Shown: piece after piece, positions 33,725 through 42,983 of the stretch
How the letters are laid out: every line of letters begins with the position of its first letter
Numbering within the stretch: the stretch's first letter is position 1
Assembly: GCF_000972785.3 (NCBI RefSeq)
Contig: NZ_CP011253.3
Span: 1,736,001 to 1,800,000 of the forward strand
DNA length: 64,000 nucleotides
Direction: 5' to 3'
Source of the DNA: Pandoraea oxalativorans
Lineage (GTDB): Bacteria; Pseudomonadota; Gammaproteobacteria; Burkholderiales; Burkholderiaceae
Notes under the pieces: model-generated
Database searches by the model: none
What the model saw: the letters and a program-made list of their open reading frames with translations, nothing else
What the model was told of the DNA's origin: nothing
Position numbers and translations under genes: made by a program

Positions 33725-34840
33725 TCAAACGCTGCGCTCAATGCGCCACATCTGATACTTGAACGCGCAGACCCCGCCCACGAGAATCGCCGCGATGGCG
33801 ACGAACGATCCGACCGCCAGCGTCGACACCCCCGACAGCCCCTGTCCGACCGTGCAACCCAGCGCCGTCACGCCACCGAATCCCATCAACGTACCGCCGA
33901 CCATGTGATTCGCCGTATCTTCCGTCCCGTGGAAGCCTTCCCAGCGGAAGTTGCGCGATACGAGGGCGTACACGAACGAACCGGCGATCACGCCCAGCAC
34001 GCTCGAAATCCCCAGCGTGATGACGTTGCTCGCGTCGCTCCACATCATCAGCCAATACAGCGAGTAAGCCAGCGGCGAGACAAACGACAGCGCTTCCATC
34101 TTGCCGGAGTTCGTCGCGACAAAACTCTCTTCGAGCGTGTTCGGATTTTCGGCGACGTAACCGATCTTGCCCGAAACGTACCAGAGCGCCACGATGATCG
34201 CGCCCACCACGAGGCCGCCGAGCAGATTGTCGAATGTCCAGAATTCGCGTCGGGCAACGGCGGCGATCACGAATGCACCGCCGACGATCAGACCGAGCAC
34301 GAGTTGCGCACGGTGCACGTCGCCCCCGAACAGTCCGCCAAGGAGCGTGGGCAGATCCTGCGACGTCGCAAACGTCGTCTGCACGCTATCGAGCGCGGCC
34401 ACGCGCAAGACGGCGAACAGGCCCTTGAGCGTCATATACGCCGACACGCCGATCATCACGAAGACGAGCAGCGATTTCAGATTGCCACCGCCGATGCGCA
34501 CGAGCGTCTTGCTGCCACATCCGGACGCGAGCACCATGCCGAAGCCGAAGCACCCGCCGCCGACGAGATACGAGAGCCAGGTGAAACGCGGTGTCGTGTA
34601 AATCGCCTTGGCCGGATCGACGATGCCCTGCGAGGCGAGTACCCCCGTGCCTATGGTCGCGACGCCGATGGCAAGCCACCACATCCGCATGCGATTCCAG
34701 TCACCGATGTTCACGATGTCGGAGAGCGCGCCCATCGTGCAGAAGTGTGTGCGTTGGAGCACGGCGCCAAACACGAAGGCCAGGCCAAAGGTGAGCCACA
34801 CGACAGTGTGGGAGAGGGCGTTCAGATCGACGTCGGTCAT
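33725..34840 (-). CDS. YeeE/YedE family transporter (thiosulfate uptake-like)
   Basis: The product is 371 residues with about 9-10 membrane helices. Repeated cysteine motifs typical of the YeeE/TsuA family are present: LQRTHFCTMGALSD near the N-terminus, LASGCGSKTLVRIGGGNLKS in the middle, and TALGCTVGQGLSGVSTLAVGS near the C-terminus. TsuA passes thiosulfate through a cysteine relay. Whether this homolog carries thiosulfate or another sulfur compound cannot be read from sequence. It is a single gene with its promoter in the 34841-35170 gap. Confidence 0.88.
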   Translation of the reverse strand: MTDVDLNALSHTVVWLTFGLAFVFGAVLQRTHFCTMGALSDIVNIGDWNRMRMWWLAIGVATIGTGVLASQGIVDPAKAIYTTPRFTWLSYLVGGGCFGFGMVLASGCGSKTLVRIGGGNLKSLLVFVMIGVSAYMTLKGLFAVLRVAALDSVQTTFATSQDLPTLLGGLFGGDVHRAQLVLGLIVGGAFVIAAVARREFWTFDNLLGGLVVGAIIVALWYVSGKIGYVAENPNTLEESFVATNSGKMEALSFVSPLAYSLYWLMMWSDASNVITLGISSVLGVIAGSFVYALVSRNFRWEGFHGTEDTANHMVGGTLMGFGGVTALGCTVGQGLSGVSTLAVGSFVAIAAILVGGVCAFKYQMWRIERSV

Positions 34841-35171
34841 GAGGCGAGAAGACGATTGCGGCCGGGCTGGCCGTTCGATACGTTGACGCGAGCCACGGGG
34901 CGCGGCCGGCTGTGTTGTTATCAGGCGTGATGCGCAACCTGTGCACGATCACATCGCGGGTACGGTCGCCATGACGTGCAGGACACTGATGGTCCACACG
35001 CATCCCCTGAGACGCCGCGCCTCGAACGTTTGGAAAGTCCGTATTCTACTTGAGGTCATGCCCATCGCTCGCAAAGCCCCGCAAAGCCCGGCAACCCGTT
35101 ACCCAGCGCCGACCCATAGAGACTGACGGTGGGAGAGATGCATCGCCAGCCAATGCGATGCGTACGCCGGA
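34841..35171 (-). other. Gap upstream of the YeeE-type gene
   Basis: No gene is supported here. A short GCAAAGCCCC/GCAAAGCCCG tandem repeat lies at 35069-35090. The promoter of the YeeE-type gene should lie in this stretch, but I could not assign boxes. Confidence 0.4.
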
Positions 35172-35203
35172 AACGACAACGCCGCCCAGGGGGCGGCGTC
35201 GTT
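35172..35203 (-). terminator. Terminator of the tol-pal operon
   Basis: CGCCGCCC (35180-35187) and GGGCGGCG (35191-35198) form an 8-bp stem with a 3-nt loop, extended by AACGA/TCGTT across a 3-nt bulge. It lies 58 nt after cpoB ends and is followed by TTT on the minus strand. Confidence 0.65.
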
Positions 35204-35260
35204 CGTTTGACGAGTGACCTCACACGGAAGATTGGTTCGCTCAACCTCCCAGGGGGCGTC

Positions 35261-36004
35261 TTACTTCAGCTTGGCCGCGCGCTTCTTGGCCTCCGCTGCC
35301 GATTCGGTGTCAGGGAACCTGGCCACCAGATCCTGCAACGTTTTCTTCGCTGCCGCAGTCTGCCCGGATTCCGCCTGGTTGCTGGCAATTGCCAGCATGG
35401 CCTCGGCAGCCTTCGGGCTCGTCGGGTACTTCGTCACGATCCCTTGCAGCGTCGCAGTCGAACCCTTCAGATCCTTGTTGGCGTACTGCGCATTGCCAAG
35501 CCAGAACTGCGCTTCGGGTTGATACGGGCTGGCGGGATACTTCGCCGTGAAGGTCCGGAAATCCGTTTGCGCACCCTTGTAGTCACCGTTGCGGAATTTC
35601 GTCAGCGCGGCGTCGAAAACTTCCTTCTCGCCCGGCTGGACGGTGCCGGTCACGCCGCCGACGGTCATCTGCTGCGGTTCGAATTTCTTCAGACGGCCGT
35701 CGAGGTCGTTGTAGAAATCCTTTTGACTCTGTTGCAGGTTCGCAAGCTGGTTCTTCAGATCTTCGTTCTGGCCGCGTTGATCGGCCAGATCACGTTGCAA
35801 CTGCTGGATCTGGTTGTTCAAATCCAGCACGTTGCGCGTGAGCCCCTCGATCCGCTGCTTGTCCGAATCCAGACGGCTGCGGATATCGAGGATCGCTTTG
35901 CGCGCCTCGTCGTCGTCGAACAATCCGGCATGCGCGAGCGGGCTCAGCACCGAAGTGCCGAGCGTCACCGCGCAGATCATGTTTTTAAGCAAACGAGACG
36001 TCAT
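35261..36004 (-). CDS. cpoB: Cell division coordinator CpoB
   Basis: The product is 247 residues with a signal peptide (to about residue 26, SPLAHA). A coiled coil follows at ~35-105 (SRLDSDKQRIEGLTRNVLDLNNQIQQLQRDLADQ). A C-terminal TPR domain covers ~125-245 (FDAALTKFRNGDYKGAQTDFRTFTAKYP and later repeats). CpoB (YbgF) is periplasmic and links PBP1B activity to Tol during constriction. It is the last gene of the tol-pal operon, 10 nt after pal. Confidence 0.95.
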   Translation of the reverse strand: MTSRLLKNMICAVTLGTSVLSPLAHAGLFDDDEARKAILDIRSRLDSDKQRIEGLTRNVLDLNNQIQQLQRDLADQRGQNEDLKNQLANLQQSQKDFYNDLDGRLKKFEPQQMTVGGVTGTVQPGEKEVFDAALTKFRNGDYKGAQTDFRTFTAKYPASPYQPEAQFWLGNAQYANKDLKGSTATLQGIVTKYPTSPKAAEAMLAIASNQAESGQTAAAKKTLQDLVARFPDTESAAEAKKRAAKLK

Positions 36005-36014
36005 GACGATTCAA

Positions 36015-36515
36015 TCAATAAGCCAGGTCGACGCGACGGTCCTGGGCCCAGGTGGCTTCGTCGGTACCCGTAGCCTTTTCCTTGCCCAGCGACACGGCTT
36101 CCATCTGGCTGGCGTTGGCGCCCAGTGCCGTCATGGTCTTCAGGACGGCCTCAGCACGCTTCTGACCCAGCGCCAGGTTGTACTCGCTCGTGCCGCGCGG
36201 GTCGGTGTTGCCTTGCAGCAGCACGCGACGTTGCGAGTACTTCGAGAGGAAGGCCGAGTGAGCCTGGAGCAGCGGGGTGTATTGCGAATCGACGCTGTAC
36301 GAATCGAAACCGAAGTACACGCTGCGCTTGGCGAGCGGGCCGTTCGGGTTGTTCAGTTCGTCAGCCGATGCGTCGACGGGGGCGACGGCGCGTGCGTCGG
36401 TCGTGGTCTGACCCTTGTTGGCGTTAGCCTGGTCGTCAAGCTTCACGCCCGACGAGCAAGCGGCCAGAGCGGCCAGCGAAGAGATGGCGAGGATATTACG
36501 AAGCAGGGAACTCAT
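36015..36515 (-). CDS. pal: Peptidoglycan-associated lipoprotein Pal
   Basis: The product is 166 residues. The lipobox LAACS sits near residue 19, so Cys is lipidated and the protein is anchored in the outer membrane. The OmpA-like peptidoglycan-binding domain covers ~65-165 (VYFGFDSYSVDSQYTPLLQAHSAFLSKY, LQGNTDPRGTSEYNLALGQKRAEAV). It partners TolB and is followed by cpoB. Confidence 0.97.
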   Translation of the reverse strand: MSSLLRNILAISSLAALAACSSGVKLDDQANANKGQTTTDARAVAPVDASADELNNPNGPLAKRSVYFGFDSYSVDSQYTPLLQAHSAFLSKYSQRRVLLQGNTDPRGTSEYNLALGQKRAEAVLKTMTALGANASQMEAVSLGKEKATGTDEATWAQDRRVDLAY

Positions 36516-36545
36516 ATGAGCCTCCGTTTGATGTTGCTGTTGATG

Positions 36546-37838
36546 TTATTGCATGAAAGGGCCCCAGGAGGGTTCGCGAACTTCCCCTCCTCGAACCTGA
36601 AGAATCTGCCGGGTTTGCCCGTCCACCGAGACTGCCGCGAGAACCTTGCGGCCCCCGGACTGCGTTGCATAAAGAATGTACTTGCCGTTCGCGGCAAAAC
36701 TCGGTGACTCGTCGTGGCTGGTGTCGGTCAGAGCCGTAACATCGCCAGTGCTCATATCCTGCACGCTCAGCTTGAATCCGCCACCCTGACGCGCGATGAA
36801 CGCGAGCAACTTGCCGTCGGGACTGATTCGCGGGCTGACGTTGTAACTCCCCTTGAAGGTCACGCGCTGTGCGCCGCCTTCACTCTCGCCACCGGCCGGC
36901 ATCTTGTAGATTTGCGGACCACCTCCACGATCGCTCGTGAAGTAAATCCATTTGCCGTCCGGGGAATACTGCGGTTCGGTGTCGATCGCGCCGCTGCGCG
37001 ACAGACGCTTGAGGCCACCGGCATTGGCGTTGACCTGATAGATCTGCGTGTTGCCGTCGCGCGAGAGGGCCACGGCGAGCTTGCTGCCGTCCGGCGACCA
37101 CGACGGCGCCGAGTTGTTGCCGCGCTCGTTGGCCAGCACGGCACGGCGGCCGCTCGGCAGGTCGTGGATGTACACGACCGGCTTGCGCTTCTCGAAGGAG
37201 ACGTATGCGACCTTGGTGCCGTCCGGCGACCAGGCCGGCGAGATGATCGGCTCGCGGCTGTTCAGGGCGACGCGTGCGTCCTGACCGTCGGAGTCCGAAA
37301 TCTGAAGCTGGTAGTTCGGGCCGTTGTGCAGCACGTACGACAGACGCGTGGCGAACACGCCGCGATCGCCCAGCAACTTCTGGTAGATGTAGTCGGCGAT
37401 CTTGTGCGCAGTCAGACGCAGGTTGGCTTGCGACGACGTCAGCGCCAGACCGCCGAGCGGCTGGCCGTTCACGGCATCGTAAAGACGGAAGCTGACCTGG
37501 AAGTTGCCGTTGCCCGCCGGGGTGATGGTGCCGGAGACGAAAGCGTTCGCACCTTTGGCGCGCCACGTGCCGAGATCGACCGAATCGTCCACGCCCACGG
37601 TGGCACCACCCGTATCGATCTGATTGAAGCGACCGCTATTACTCAGGTCGGCCTTGACGACGGCGACGATATCCGTCGGCGCCGTGCCTTTGAAAGTCGA
37701 CACGGCAATCGGGTATCGGTTGGAGCCGACGCCCGTAATGTCGACGGTCAGCGGTGTCTGCGCATGGGCGATCGTGCAAGCCGCGGTGAGCCAGGTGGCC
37801 ACCAGCGCACGCCATGCATATTGACTGGAGATTCGCAT
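36546..37838 (-). CDS. tolB: Tol-Pal system protein TolB
   Basis: The product is 430 residues with a signal peptide (~1-26, ending TIAHA). An N-terminal alpha/beta domain precedes a six-bladed propeller built from repeated PxWSPDGxKxAYVS-type motifs ([70 protein letters not shown]). It is periplasmic and bridges TolA and Pal. pal follows 30 nt downstream. Confidence 0.97.
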   Translation of the reverse strand: MRISSQYAWRALVATWLTAACTIAHAQTPLTVDITGVGSNRYPIAVSTFKGTAPTDIVAVVKADLSNSGRFNQIDTGGATVGVDDSVDLGTWRAKGANAFVSGTITPAGNGNFQVSFRLYDAVNGQPLGGLALTSSQANLRLTAHKIADYIYQKLLGDRGVFATRLSYVLHNGPNYQLQISDSDGQDARVALNSREPIISPAWSPDGTKVAYVSFEKRKPVVYIHDLPSGRRAVLANERGNNSAPSWSPDGSKLAVALSRDGNTQIYQVNANAGGLKRLSRSGAIDTEPQYSPDGKWIYFTSDRGGGPQIYKMPAGGESEGGAQRVTFKGSYNVSPRISPDGKLLAFIARQGGGFKLSVQDMSTGDVTALTDTSHDESPSFAANGKYILYATQSGGRKVLAAVSVDGQTRQILQVRGGEVREPSWGPFMQ

Positions 37839-37939
37839 GCGTTCGATTGGTCAGTTACGCGTTGCAAGGGCCATTTTTACCACATTCGAATGAAAATGGA
37901 CTCGCATCGCTCGGTTTTCGTTCCCGTTTGACAACACAC

Positions 37940-38977
37940 TCAGCTTTTTGGACTGAAGCGCAGGTTGACGCTGGGGGGGGCTTTGCCGTTCGTGTCGCGC
38001 GGCAACGGATCGGATTTGGTGATGGCGGCCTGTACGGCGGCGTCCCACGCGGGATTGCCGCTCGACTTGACCAACTGCATCGACAGTACGCTGCCATCCG
38101 GCGCCAGACGTACTGCAACGACTGCCGTGGGATTGCCCTCGGTGTCGCCACCATAGGCGATGTTCGGCTTGACCTTGGCGCGCACCCGGTCGGCGTAACC
38201 CGCCGATGCCGTGCCGCCGGCGCCCGAGCCGGTACCGCCCGCCTGCGAGCCCAGACCGTTGCCGGTCGCGCCCGGAGTGCCTCCCGCCATGCCGCGCAGC
38301 GAGGCCAGACGATCGGCTCGCGCCGCCTCCGCCGCCTTTTGTGCGGCGGCTTCCTTCGCGGCCTTGGCCTTGGCAGCCTTGTCGTCCGCAGCCTTCTTCT
38401 CGGCGTCCGCTTTCTTCTGCGCGTCTGCCAATTGTTGCTGCTTCAATTGTTCGGCCTTCTTGGCGTCTTCTTCCTTCTGACGCTTCTGTTCGTCAGCCTT
38501 CTTCTGATCGGCCAGCTTCTGCTGGCGCGCCGCGTCCTCTGCCGCCTTCTTGCGTGCGAGCTCGGCAGCCGCCTGCTGCTCGGCAAGTTGCTTCTGCTTG
38601 AGCGCTTCCTGGCGCGCCTTCTCCTGCTGCGCTTCGAGCAGACGCGCCTGTTCGGCCGCTTGCTGTTCCTGCTTGCGCTTTTTCTGCTGGAGGGCGATGT
38701 CGGCGTCTTCGGCCGGTGGCGTGGGAGCCGCCACGGCCGGCGGGGCCGGGGTGGGCGGCGGCGTCACGACGGGCGGCGTGGGTTCGGCCACTTCGGTCGG
38801 CGTCCACAGTTCCGCTTCGGAACCGGCGGGCGAGCTGTTTTGCCAGCGCATGCCGTAGAAGAGCAGGGCGAACAGCAGCGCATGCATGAGCAGCGCGAGA
38901 AGGAATGCCCGTCCCGTGCCGCGCTCATCCTTGCGCGGGCCGATGGGAAGGTCGGAGCGAGCTACGGTGCGACTCAT
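37940..38977 (-). CDS. tolA: Tol-Pal envelope protein TolA
   Basis: The product is 345 residues with one N-terminal membrane anchor (AFLLALLMHALLFALLFYGM). A proline-rich stretch follows, then a long Ala/Lys/Gln helical arm at ~75-215, rich in AEQARLLEAQQEKARQEALKQ-type repeats. The globular C-terminal domain (~245-345, ADRVRAKVKPNIAYGGDTEGNPTAVV) contacts TolB. Its start overlaps the tolR stop by 4 nt. A 101-nt gap separates it from tolB. Confidence 0.95.
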   Translation of the reverse strand: MSRTVARSDLPIGPRKDERGTGRAFLLALLMHALLFALLFYGMRWQNSSPAGSEAELWTPTEVAEPTPPVVTPPPTPAPPAVAAPTPPAEDADIALQQKKRKQEQQAAEQARLLEAQQEKARQEALKQKQLAEQQAAAELARKKAAEDAARQQKLADQKKADEQKRQKEEDAKKAEQLKQQQLADAQKKADAEKKAADDKAAKAKAAKEAAAQKAAEAARADRLASLRGMAGGTPGATGNGLGSQAGGTGSGAGGTASAGYADRVRAKVKPNIAYGGDTEGNPTAVVAVRLAPDGSVLSMQLVKSSGNPAWDAAVQAAITKSDPLPRDTNGKAPPSVNLRFSPKS

Positions 38978-39408
38978 TTCTGCTTGACGAGCAGGCCCAC
39001 GCGTTTCACGCCCTGAGCCTTGAGATCGGACATCACGTTCATGACGATTTCATACCGCACCGACTTGTCGGCGGCGATGACGACCGGCTGATCCGGATTC
39101 GCCGCCTGACGGCCTTGCAGGAAACCGGTCAGATCGCCCGCGCTCATGCGTTGCTCGATGGTGTTTTCACCATCCTTGTAACGCACCAGCATGCGATTGT
39201 CCGCTTCGATATTGACGACCACCGGCGGCGTCTGCTGCTGCGGGCTCGCGTTGGCGACGCTCGGCAGATTGACGATCGACGGCGCGACCAGCGGGGCAGC
39301 CACCATGAAGATGACGAGCAGCACCAGCATCACGTCGATGTACGGTACGACGTTGATGTCCGCCATGGCGCGACGGCCGCGGCGAGCGTTGCGCATAGAA
39401 CCTGCCAT
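38974..39408 (-). CDS. tolR: Tol-Pal stator protein TolR
   Basis: The product is 144 residues. The ExbD/TolR pattern is clear: MADINVVPYIDVMLVLLVIFMVAAPL with the membrane Asp used in proton passage, then a periplasmic domain with PVVIAADKSVRYEIVMNVMSDLKAQGVKRVGLL. With TolQ it powers TolA. It overlaps tolA by 4 nt. Confidence 0.96.
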   Translation of the reverse strand: MAGSMRNARRGRRAMADINVVPYIDVMLVLLVIFMVAAPLVAPSIVNLPSVANASPQQQTPPVVVNIEADNRMLVRYKDGENTIEQRMSAGDLTGFLQGRQAANPDQPVVIAADKSVRYEIVMNVMSDLKAQGVKRVGLLVKQK

Positions 39409-39429
39409 GTCTCGGCGCTCCCGGAATGC

Positions 39430-40104
39430 TTAGTGAATCTGCCGTTGCAGGATGTTGGAGAATTCTTCGACGAAACTCTCGAAGCGGATCGACAGCCGGT
39501 CGATGTCGGTGGCGAAGCGGTTGTAGGCAACCACGGCAGGGATAGCGGCGAACAGACCGATGGCAGTCGCCACCAGCGCTTCCGCGATGCCCGGCGCCAC
39601 GTTGGCGAGCGTTGCCTGTTGCACGTTCGAGAGGCCGCGGAAAGCGTTCATGATACCCCACACCGTACCGAACAGACCAATGTACGGGCTGACCGAACCG
39701 ACCGATGCGAGGAACGGCAGATTCGCTTCGAGCGAGTCCATTTCACGTTGGTAGCAAGCTCGCATGGCACGGCGCGCGCCGTCCAGAATGGCGTGCGGAT
39801 CGTTCAGGCCTTTCTCGCTCGCCTTGATGTATTCGCGCATGCCCGATTCGAAGATGCGTTCCAGTGCACCGGTCTGGTGACGGTTGTTCAGTGCGCTTTG
39901 ATACAGCGCCTGAAGATCGCCGCCGGACCAGAAGTCGCGCTCGAAGCGCTCGGTCTGGGCGCGTGCGCGGCGGATCGCGAAGATCTTGCGGAAGATGTGG
40001 GTCCACGAGAGCAGCGAGAGCAGCAGCAGCAGGCCCATGACTGCCTGGGCGAGAACGCTGGCATGCATGACCAGCGAAATGATGGAAAGGTCTTGATCGG
40101 GCAT
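39430..40104 (-). CDS. tolQ: Tol-Pal motor protein TolQ
   Basis: The product is 224 residues with three membrane helices (~13-35, ~130-155, ~165-190). The ExbB/TolQ core is FLASVGSVSPYIGLFGTVWGIMNAFRGL and VAPGIAEALVATAIGLFAAIPAVVAYN. It forms the proton channel with TolR. tolR starts 21 nt downstream, and ybgC lies 38 nt upstream. Confidence 0.96.
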   Translation of the reverse strand: MPDQDLSIISLVMHASVLAQAVMGLLLLLSLLSWTHIFRKIFAIRRARAQTERFERDFWSGGDLQALYQSALNNRHQTGALERIFESGMREYIKASEKGLNDPHAILDGARRAMRACYQREMDSLEANLPFLASVGSVSPYIGLFGTVWGIMNAFRGLSNVQQATLANVAPGIAEALVATAIGLFAAIPAVVAYNRFATDIDRLSIRFESFVEEFSNILQRQIH

Positions 40105-40142
40105 GGTGTGGTTATTGACTGACCGGAATTATTGTCCTGGCT

Positions 40143-40616
40143 TCAGGCGGCTGCCGATCGGGCAGCTGCATCCGCTAAGGCTTGAGCCGTCCTGGCTGCC
40201 GATTGCATGGCGAGACGCACGTGCGCGGGAATCTTGCCGGGGCGCAATGTGTCCGAGGCCACGCAGCCGATTTTGATGCTCCCGCGCGCCAACAGTTCGC
40301 TGCTGCCGTCGGGGGCGTCGCGCCAGGCTTCCTGAAGGAAGTCGACGGAGGCGCCGCCAATTCGTTCGATGCGGCTTTTGATGACGACGAGGTCGTCGAG
40401 CCGGGCAGGGCTCAGGTAATCGAGTGCCGTGGCGCGCACAATAAAGATCATTCCGGTATTGCGGGCCAGTTCAAGCTGCTCGATGCCGAGCGAACGGAGC
40501 CACTCGGTTCGGGCCCGTTCGAAGAATTTCAGATAGTTGGCGTAGAAGACGACGCCGCCGGCGTCTGTGTCCTCGTAGTAAACGCGAATTGACCAACGGG
40601 TATCAAAATCAGCCAT
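40143..40616 (-). CDS. ybgC: YbgC-type acyl-CoA thioesterase of the tol-pal operon
   Basis: The product is 157 residues from MADFDTRWSIRVYYEDTDAGGVVFYANYLKFFERARTEWL. This hotdog-fold signature carries the catalytic Asp of the 4-hydroxybenzoyl-CoA thioesterase family. The start at 40616 fits homologs; an ATG three codons earlier (40625) is also possible. It heads the tol-pal operon as in most proteobacteria. Confidence 0.95.
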   Translation of the reverse strand: MADFDTRWSIRVYYEDTDAGGVVFYANYLKFFERARTEWLRSLGIEQLELARNTGMIFIVRATALDYLSPARLDDLVVIKSRIERIGGASVDFLQEAWRDAPDGSSELLARGSIKIGCVASDTLRPGKIPAHVRLAMQSAARTAQALADAAARSAAA

Positions 40617-40925
40617 GCCGCGCATTGTATCGGAACGCAGCGGTAACGCCAGTCACGGAAACACAATTTTTCAAACAGGCCCGAACCCCCGATTGTTACG
40701 AGCGATTATTGAATGCCGTCCGGACGGTCCGGATGAGCACCAAACTGGGGCGAAATCGCCGTGACGCCCCGTGCGACGGGGGATAGCGCTGGCGCGCGGG
40801 CGGCTGCCGTCTCTATAATGACGGCTCGCAAGCCCCCTGTATTTCAGATAAGACCGACGTCCACGCACGCCTGCACCGTGCGCCCTGCGGTCACTCATAG
40901 TGAACCAACCTGCGAGGCCCTTGAA
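40617..40925 (+). other. Divergent promoter region ybgC / dehydrogenase
   Basis: No gene is supported here. A perfect TATAAT lies at 40814-40819 on the + strand, which would place the dehydrogenase transcript start near 40826. A minus-strand TACAAT overlaps the ybgC start region at about 40621-40626. No good -35 box is evident for either. Confidence 0.4.
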
Positions 40926-41837
40926 TTGACTTCCCCCACAACGCAATCTCCCGCGTCCCTTCGCGTCGCCTTTCTCGGTCTGGGCGTGATGGGATACCCG
41001 ATGGCTGGCCATCTGCAACGCGCCGGCCACTCGGTGACGGTCTATAACCGTACGGCGGCCAAGGCGCAGCAATGGGCCAAAGAGTACGGCGGCAATGCTG
41101 CGGCCACGCCTGCCGAGGCCGTGCGCGACGCCGACATCGTTGCCGCATGCGTGGGCAACGACGACGATCTGCGCAGCATCGTGCTGGGCGAGCATGGCGC
41201 GTTCGCAGGAATGAAGGCCGATGCCGTCTTCGTCGACCACACCACCGCCTCGGCCGATGTGGCGCGCGAGCTGTACGCCGTCGCGCGGGAGAAGGGCCTG
41301 CATTTCGTCGACGCCCCGGTCTCCGGCGGCGAAGCGGGCGCCAAGAACGGTGTGCTCACCATCATGTGCGGCGGCGACGCCCCGGCGTTCGACCGCGTGT
41401 CGGCCACGCTCGGTGCTTATGGCCGAGCCGTCACGCGAATCGGCGAAGCCGGAGCCGGTCAGTTGGCCAAAATGGTCAACCAGATTTGTATCGCTGGACT
41501 GGTGCAAGGGTTGTCGGAGGCCATCAACTTCGGTCAGCGCGCCGGGCTCGACATGCCGCTCGTGCTCGACGTCATCAATAAGGGCGCAGCGGCCAGTTGG
41601 CAGATGGACAATCGCGGCCAGACGATGATCGACGGCAAGTTCGATTTCGGCTTCGCGGTGGACTGGATGCGCAAGGACCTTGGGCTATGTCTGGCCGAAG
41701 CGCAGCGTAACGGCGTTTCGCTGCCGGTCACGGCGCTCGTCGATCAGTTCTATGGCGACGTTCAGGCACTGGGCGGTTCGCGCTGGGACACGTCCAGCCT
41801 GATCCACCGTCTGCGCGTGTTGTCGGGCAAGGCTTAA
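40926..41837 (+). CDS. NAD(P)-dependent beta-hydroxyacid dehydrogenase (HIBADH/GarR family)
   Basis: The product is about 303 residues. The Rossmann start is VAFLGLGVMGYPMAGHLQRAGHSVTVYNRT (residues ~14-45). The family signature FVDAPVSGGEAGAKNGVLTIMCGG and catalytic Lys in GQLAKMVNQ follow. The start is taken as TTG 40926, with GAGG 9 nt upstream. No ATG exists between the TATAAT-derived transcript start and the nucleotide-binding motif, and an in-frame ATG at 40818 overlaps that -10 box. The substrate could be 3-hydroxyisobutyrate, tartronate semialdehyde or similar. Confidence 0.85.
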   Translation: MTSPTTQSPASLRVAFLGLGVMGYPMAGHLQRAGHSVTVYNRTAAKAQQWAKEYGGNAAATPAEAVRDADIVAACVGNDDDLRSIVLGEHGAFAGMKADAVFVDHTTASADVARELYAVAREKGLHFVDAPVSGGEAGAKNGVLTIMCGGDAPAFDRVSATLGAYGRAVTRIGEAGAGQLAKMVNQICIAGLVQGLSEAINFGQRAGLDMPLVLDVINKGAAASWQMDNRGQTMIDGKFDFGFAVDWMRKDLGLCLAEAQRNGVSLPVTALVDQFYGDVQALGGSRWDTSSLIHRLRVLSGKA

Positions 41838-42173
41838 CTGTCAGGGCGTCAGGGCGTCCGTGTTCGGGCGTCCGGCACGGGTGCGCTACAGCGCGGACGG
41901 TTTGTGACGCGGGTCGCAGGCCGTCCGGGACGCGCTGTCTTCCGCGCGCTGTGCGTGGGTATGAAATATCCGGCATCTCTTCGGGTTTATCTGCAATCGT
42001 CTGAATAGACGATTGGCACTAGAATGCGGAAAACGGGACGTCGCGGCGCGACGGCACGGCGGCGTGGAAGCTTGGGAGCGGGCTGGCGCGGTGGCGTGTC
42101 GATGTGGGACTGGAGGGAGCCGCCGCGAGCGATAACGATCTAGAACACAACTCGAACCCGAGACCCAACCGGC
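41838..42173 (+). other. Gap before the IclR gene, with operator-like palindrome
   Basis: No gene is supported here. CAGGGCGT is tandemly duplicated near 41842-41857. AATCGTCT-GAAT-AGACGATT (41995-42014) is a perfect 8-bp dyad with a TAGAAT -10-like hexamer just after it. It lies 160 nt before the IclR start and probably marks its promoter and operator. Confidence 0.45.
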
Positions 42174-42932
42174 ATGAGCAATCAGTCGAACGCCGCGGCC
42201 GTCCGCGCATTTCGTATTCTCGAAATCCTCAGCGCCTCAGGCGCCCCGATGACACTCGCGGAGATCGTCGCCGCGATCGGTCTGCCCAAGCAGACGGTGC
42301 ATCGCATCCTCAAACAACTCGAAGCCGCATGGCTCGTGACCCGTGAAGCGGGCAGCCGACACTACGAACCGTCGTCGCGCGTGCGCGCCATGGCCGTCAA
42401 TGCCCTGATGCACTTAGGGCCGGCGGCGGCGCGCCATGCCGTGCTTCAGCAACTGGTCGACAAGTTGGGCGAGACCTGCAATCTGTCGATGCTGTCGGGC
42501 GACGACCTCGTCTATCTCGATCGCGTGGAGACCGACTGGTCGCGTCACCTCAAGCTCTCGCCCGGCTCGCGCGTGCCGCTGCACTGCACGGCCAGCGGCA
42601 AGCTGTTGCTGGCGTTCCTGCCCAGAGCGCGACGCGAGAAGCTGATCGCGCACCTGCCGCTGCGCCCCCGTGCGGAGAACACGATCACCGATCTGGAAGA
42701 TTTGCGCCACGAACTCGTCGAGACGCGCAAGCGCCGTGTCGGCACGAACAACGAAGAGCACGTGCCGGGCATGATCGCCGTCGCGGTGCCGGTGATGCTC
42801 GACCGCAACCGCGCGTGTGCGGCCATCGCCGTGCAGGCGAGTGCGCAGCATTGCACGCTCGAAACGCTCATGACGTTCCTGCCCGAGCTGCGGCATGCCG
42901 CCGAGACGATGGCGGCGACCTTCAACGAGTAA
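42174..42932 (+). CDS. IclR-family transcriptional regulator
   Basis: The product is 252 residues. The N-terminal winged helix (~8-65) reads AVRAFRILEILSASGAPMTLAEIVAAIGLPKQTVHRILKQLEAAWLV. The IclR effector domain follows (GETCNLSMLSGDDLVYLDRVE, HCTASGKLLLAFLPRARREKL, GMIAVAVPVMLDR). The effector and targets are not evident, though the dehydrogenase gene just upstream is one candidate. A hairpin (42934-42954) separates it from the convergent SRPBCC gene. Confidence 0.93.
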   Translation: MSNQSNAAAVRAFRILEILSASGAPMTLAEIVAAIGLPKQTVHRILKQLEAAWLVTREAGSRHYEPSSRVRAMAVNALMHLGPAAARHAVLQQLVDKLGETCNLSMLSGDDLVYLDRVETDWSRHLKLSPGSRVPLHCTASGKLLLAFLPRARREKLIAHLPLRPRAENTITDLEDLRHELVETRKRRVGTNNEEHVPGMIAVAVPVMLDRNRACAAIAVQASAQHCTLETLMTFLPELRHAAETMAATFNE

Positions 42933-42933
42933 G

Positions 42934-42954
42934 CGTCCACGGACAGTGTGGACG
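42934..42954. terminator. Hairpin between convergent IclR and SRPBCC genes
   Basis: CGTCCAC-N7-GTGGACG is a 7-bp stem immediately after the IclR stop. It has no strong T-tract. Confidence 0.4.
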
Positions 42955-42983
42955 GGGTGGACAGGAACGGCGCAGGCCGTCGC

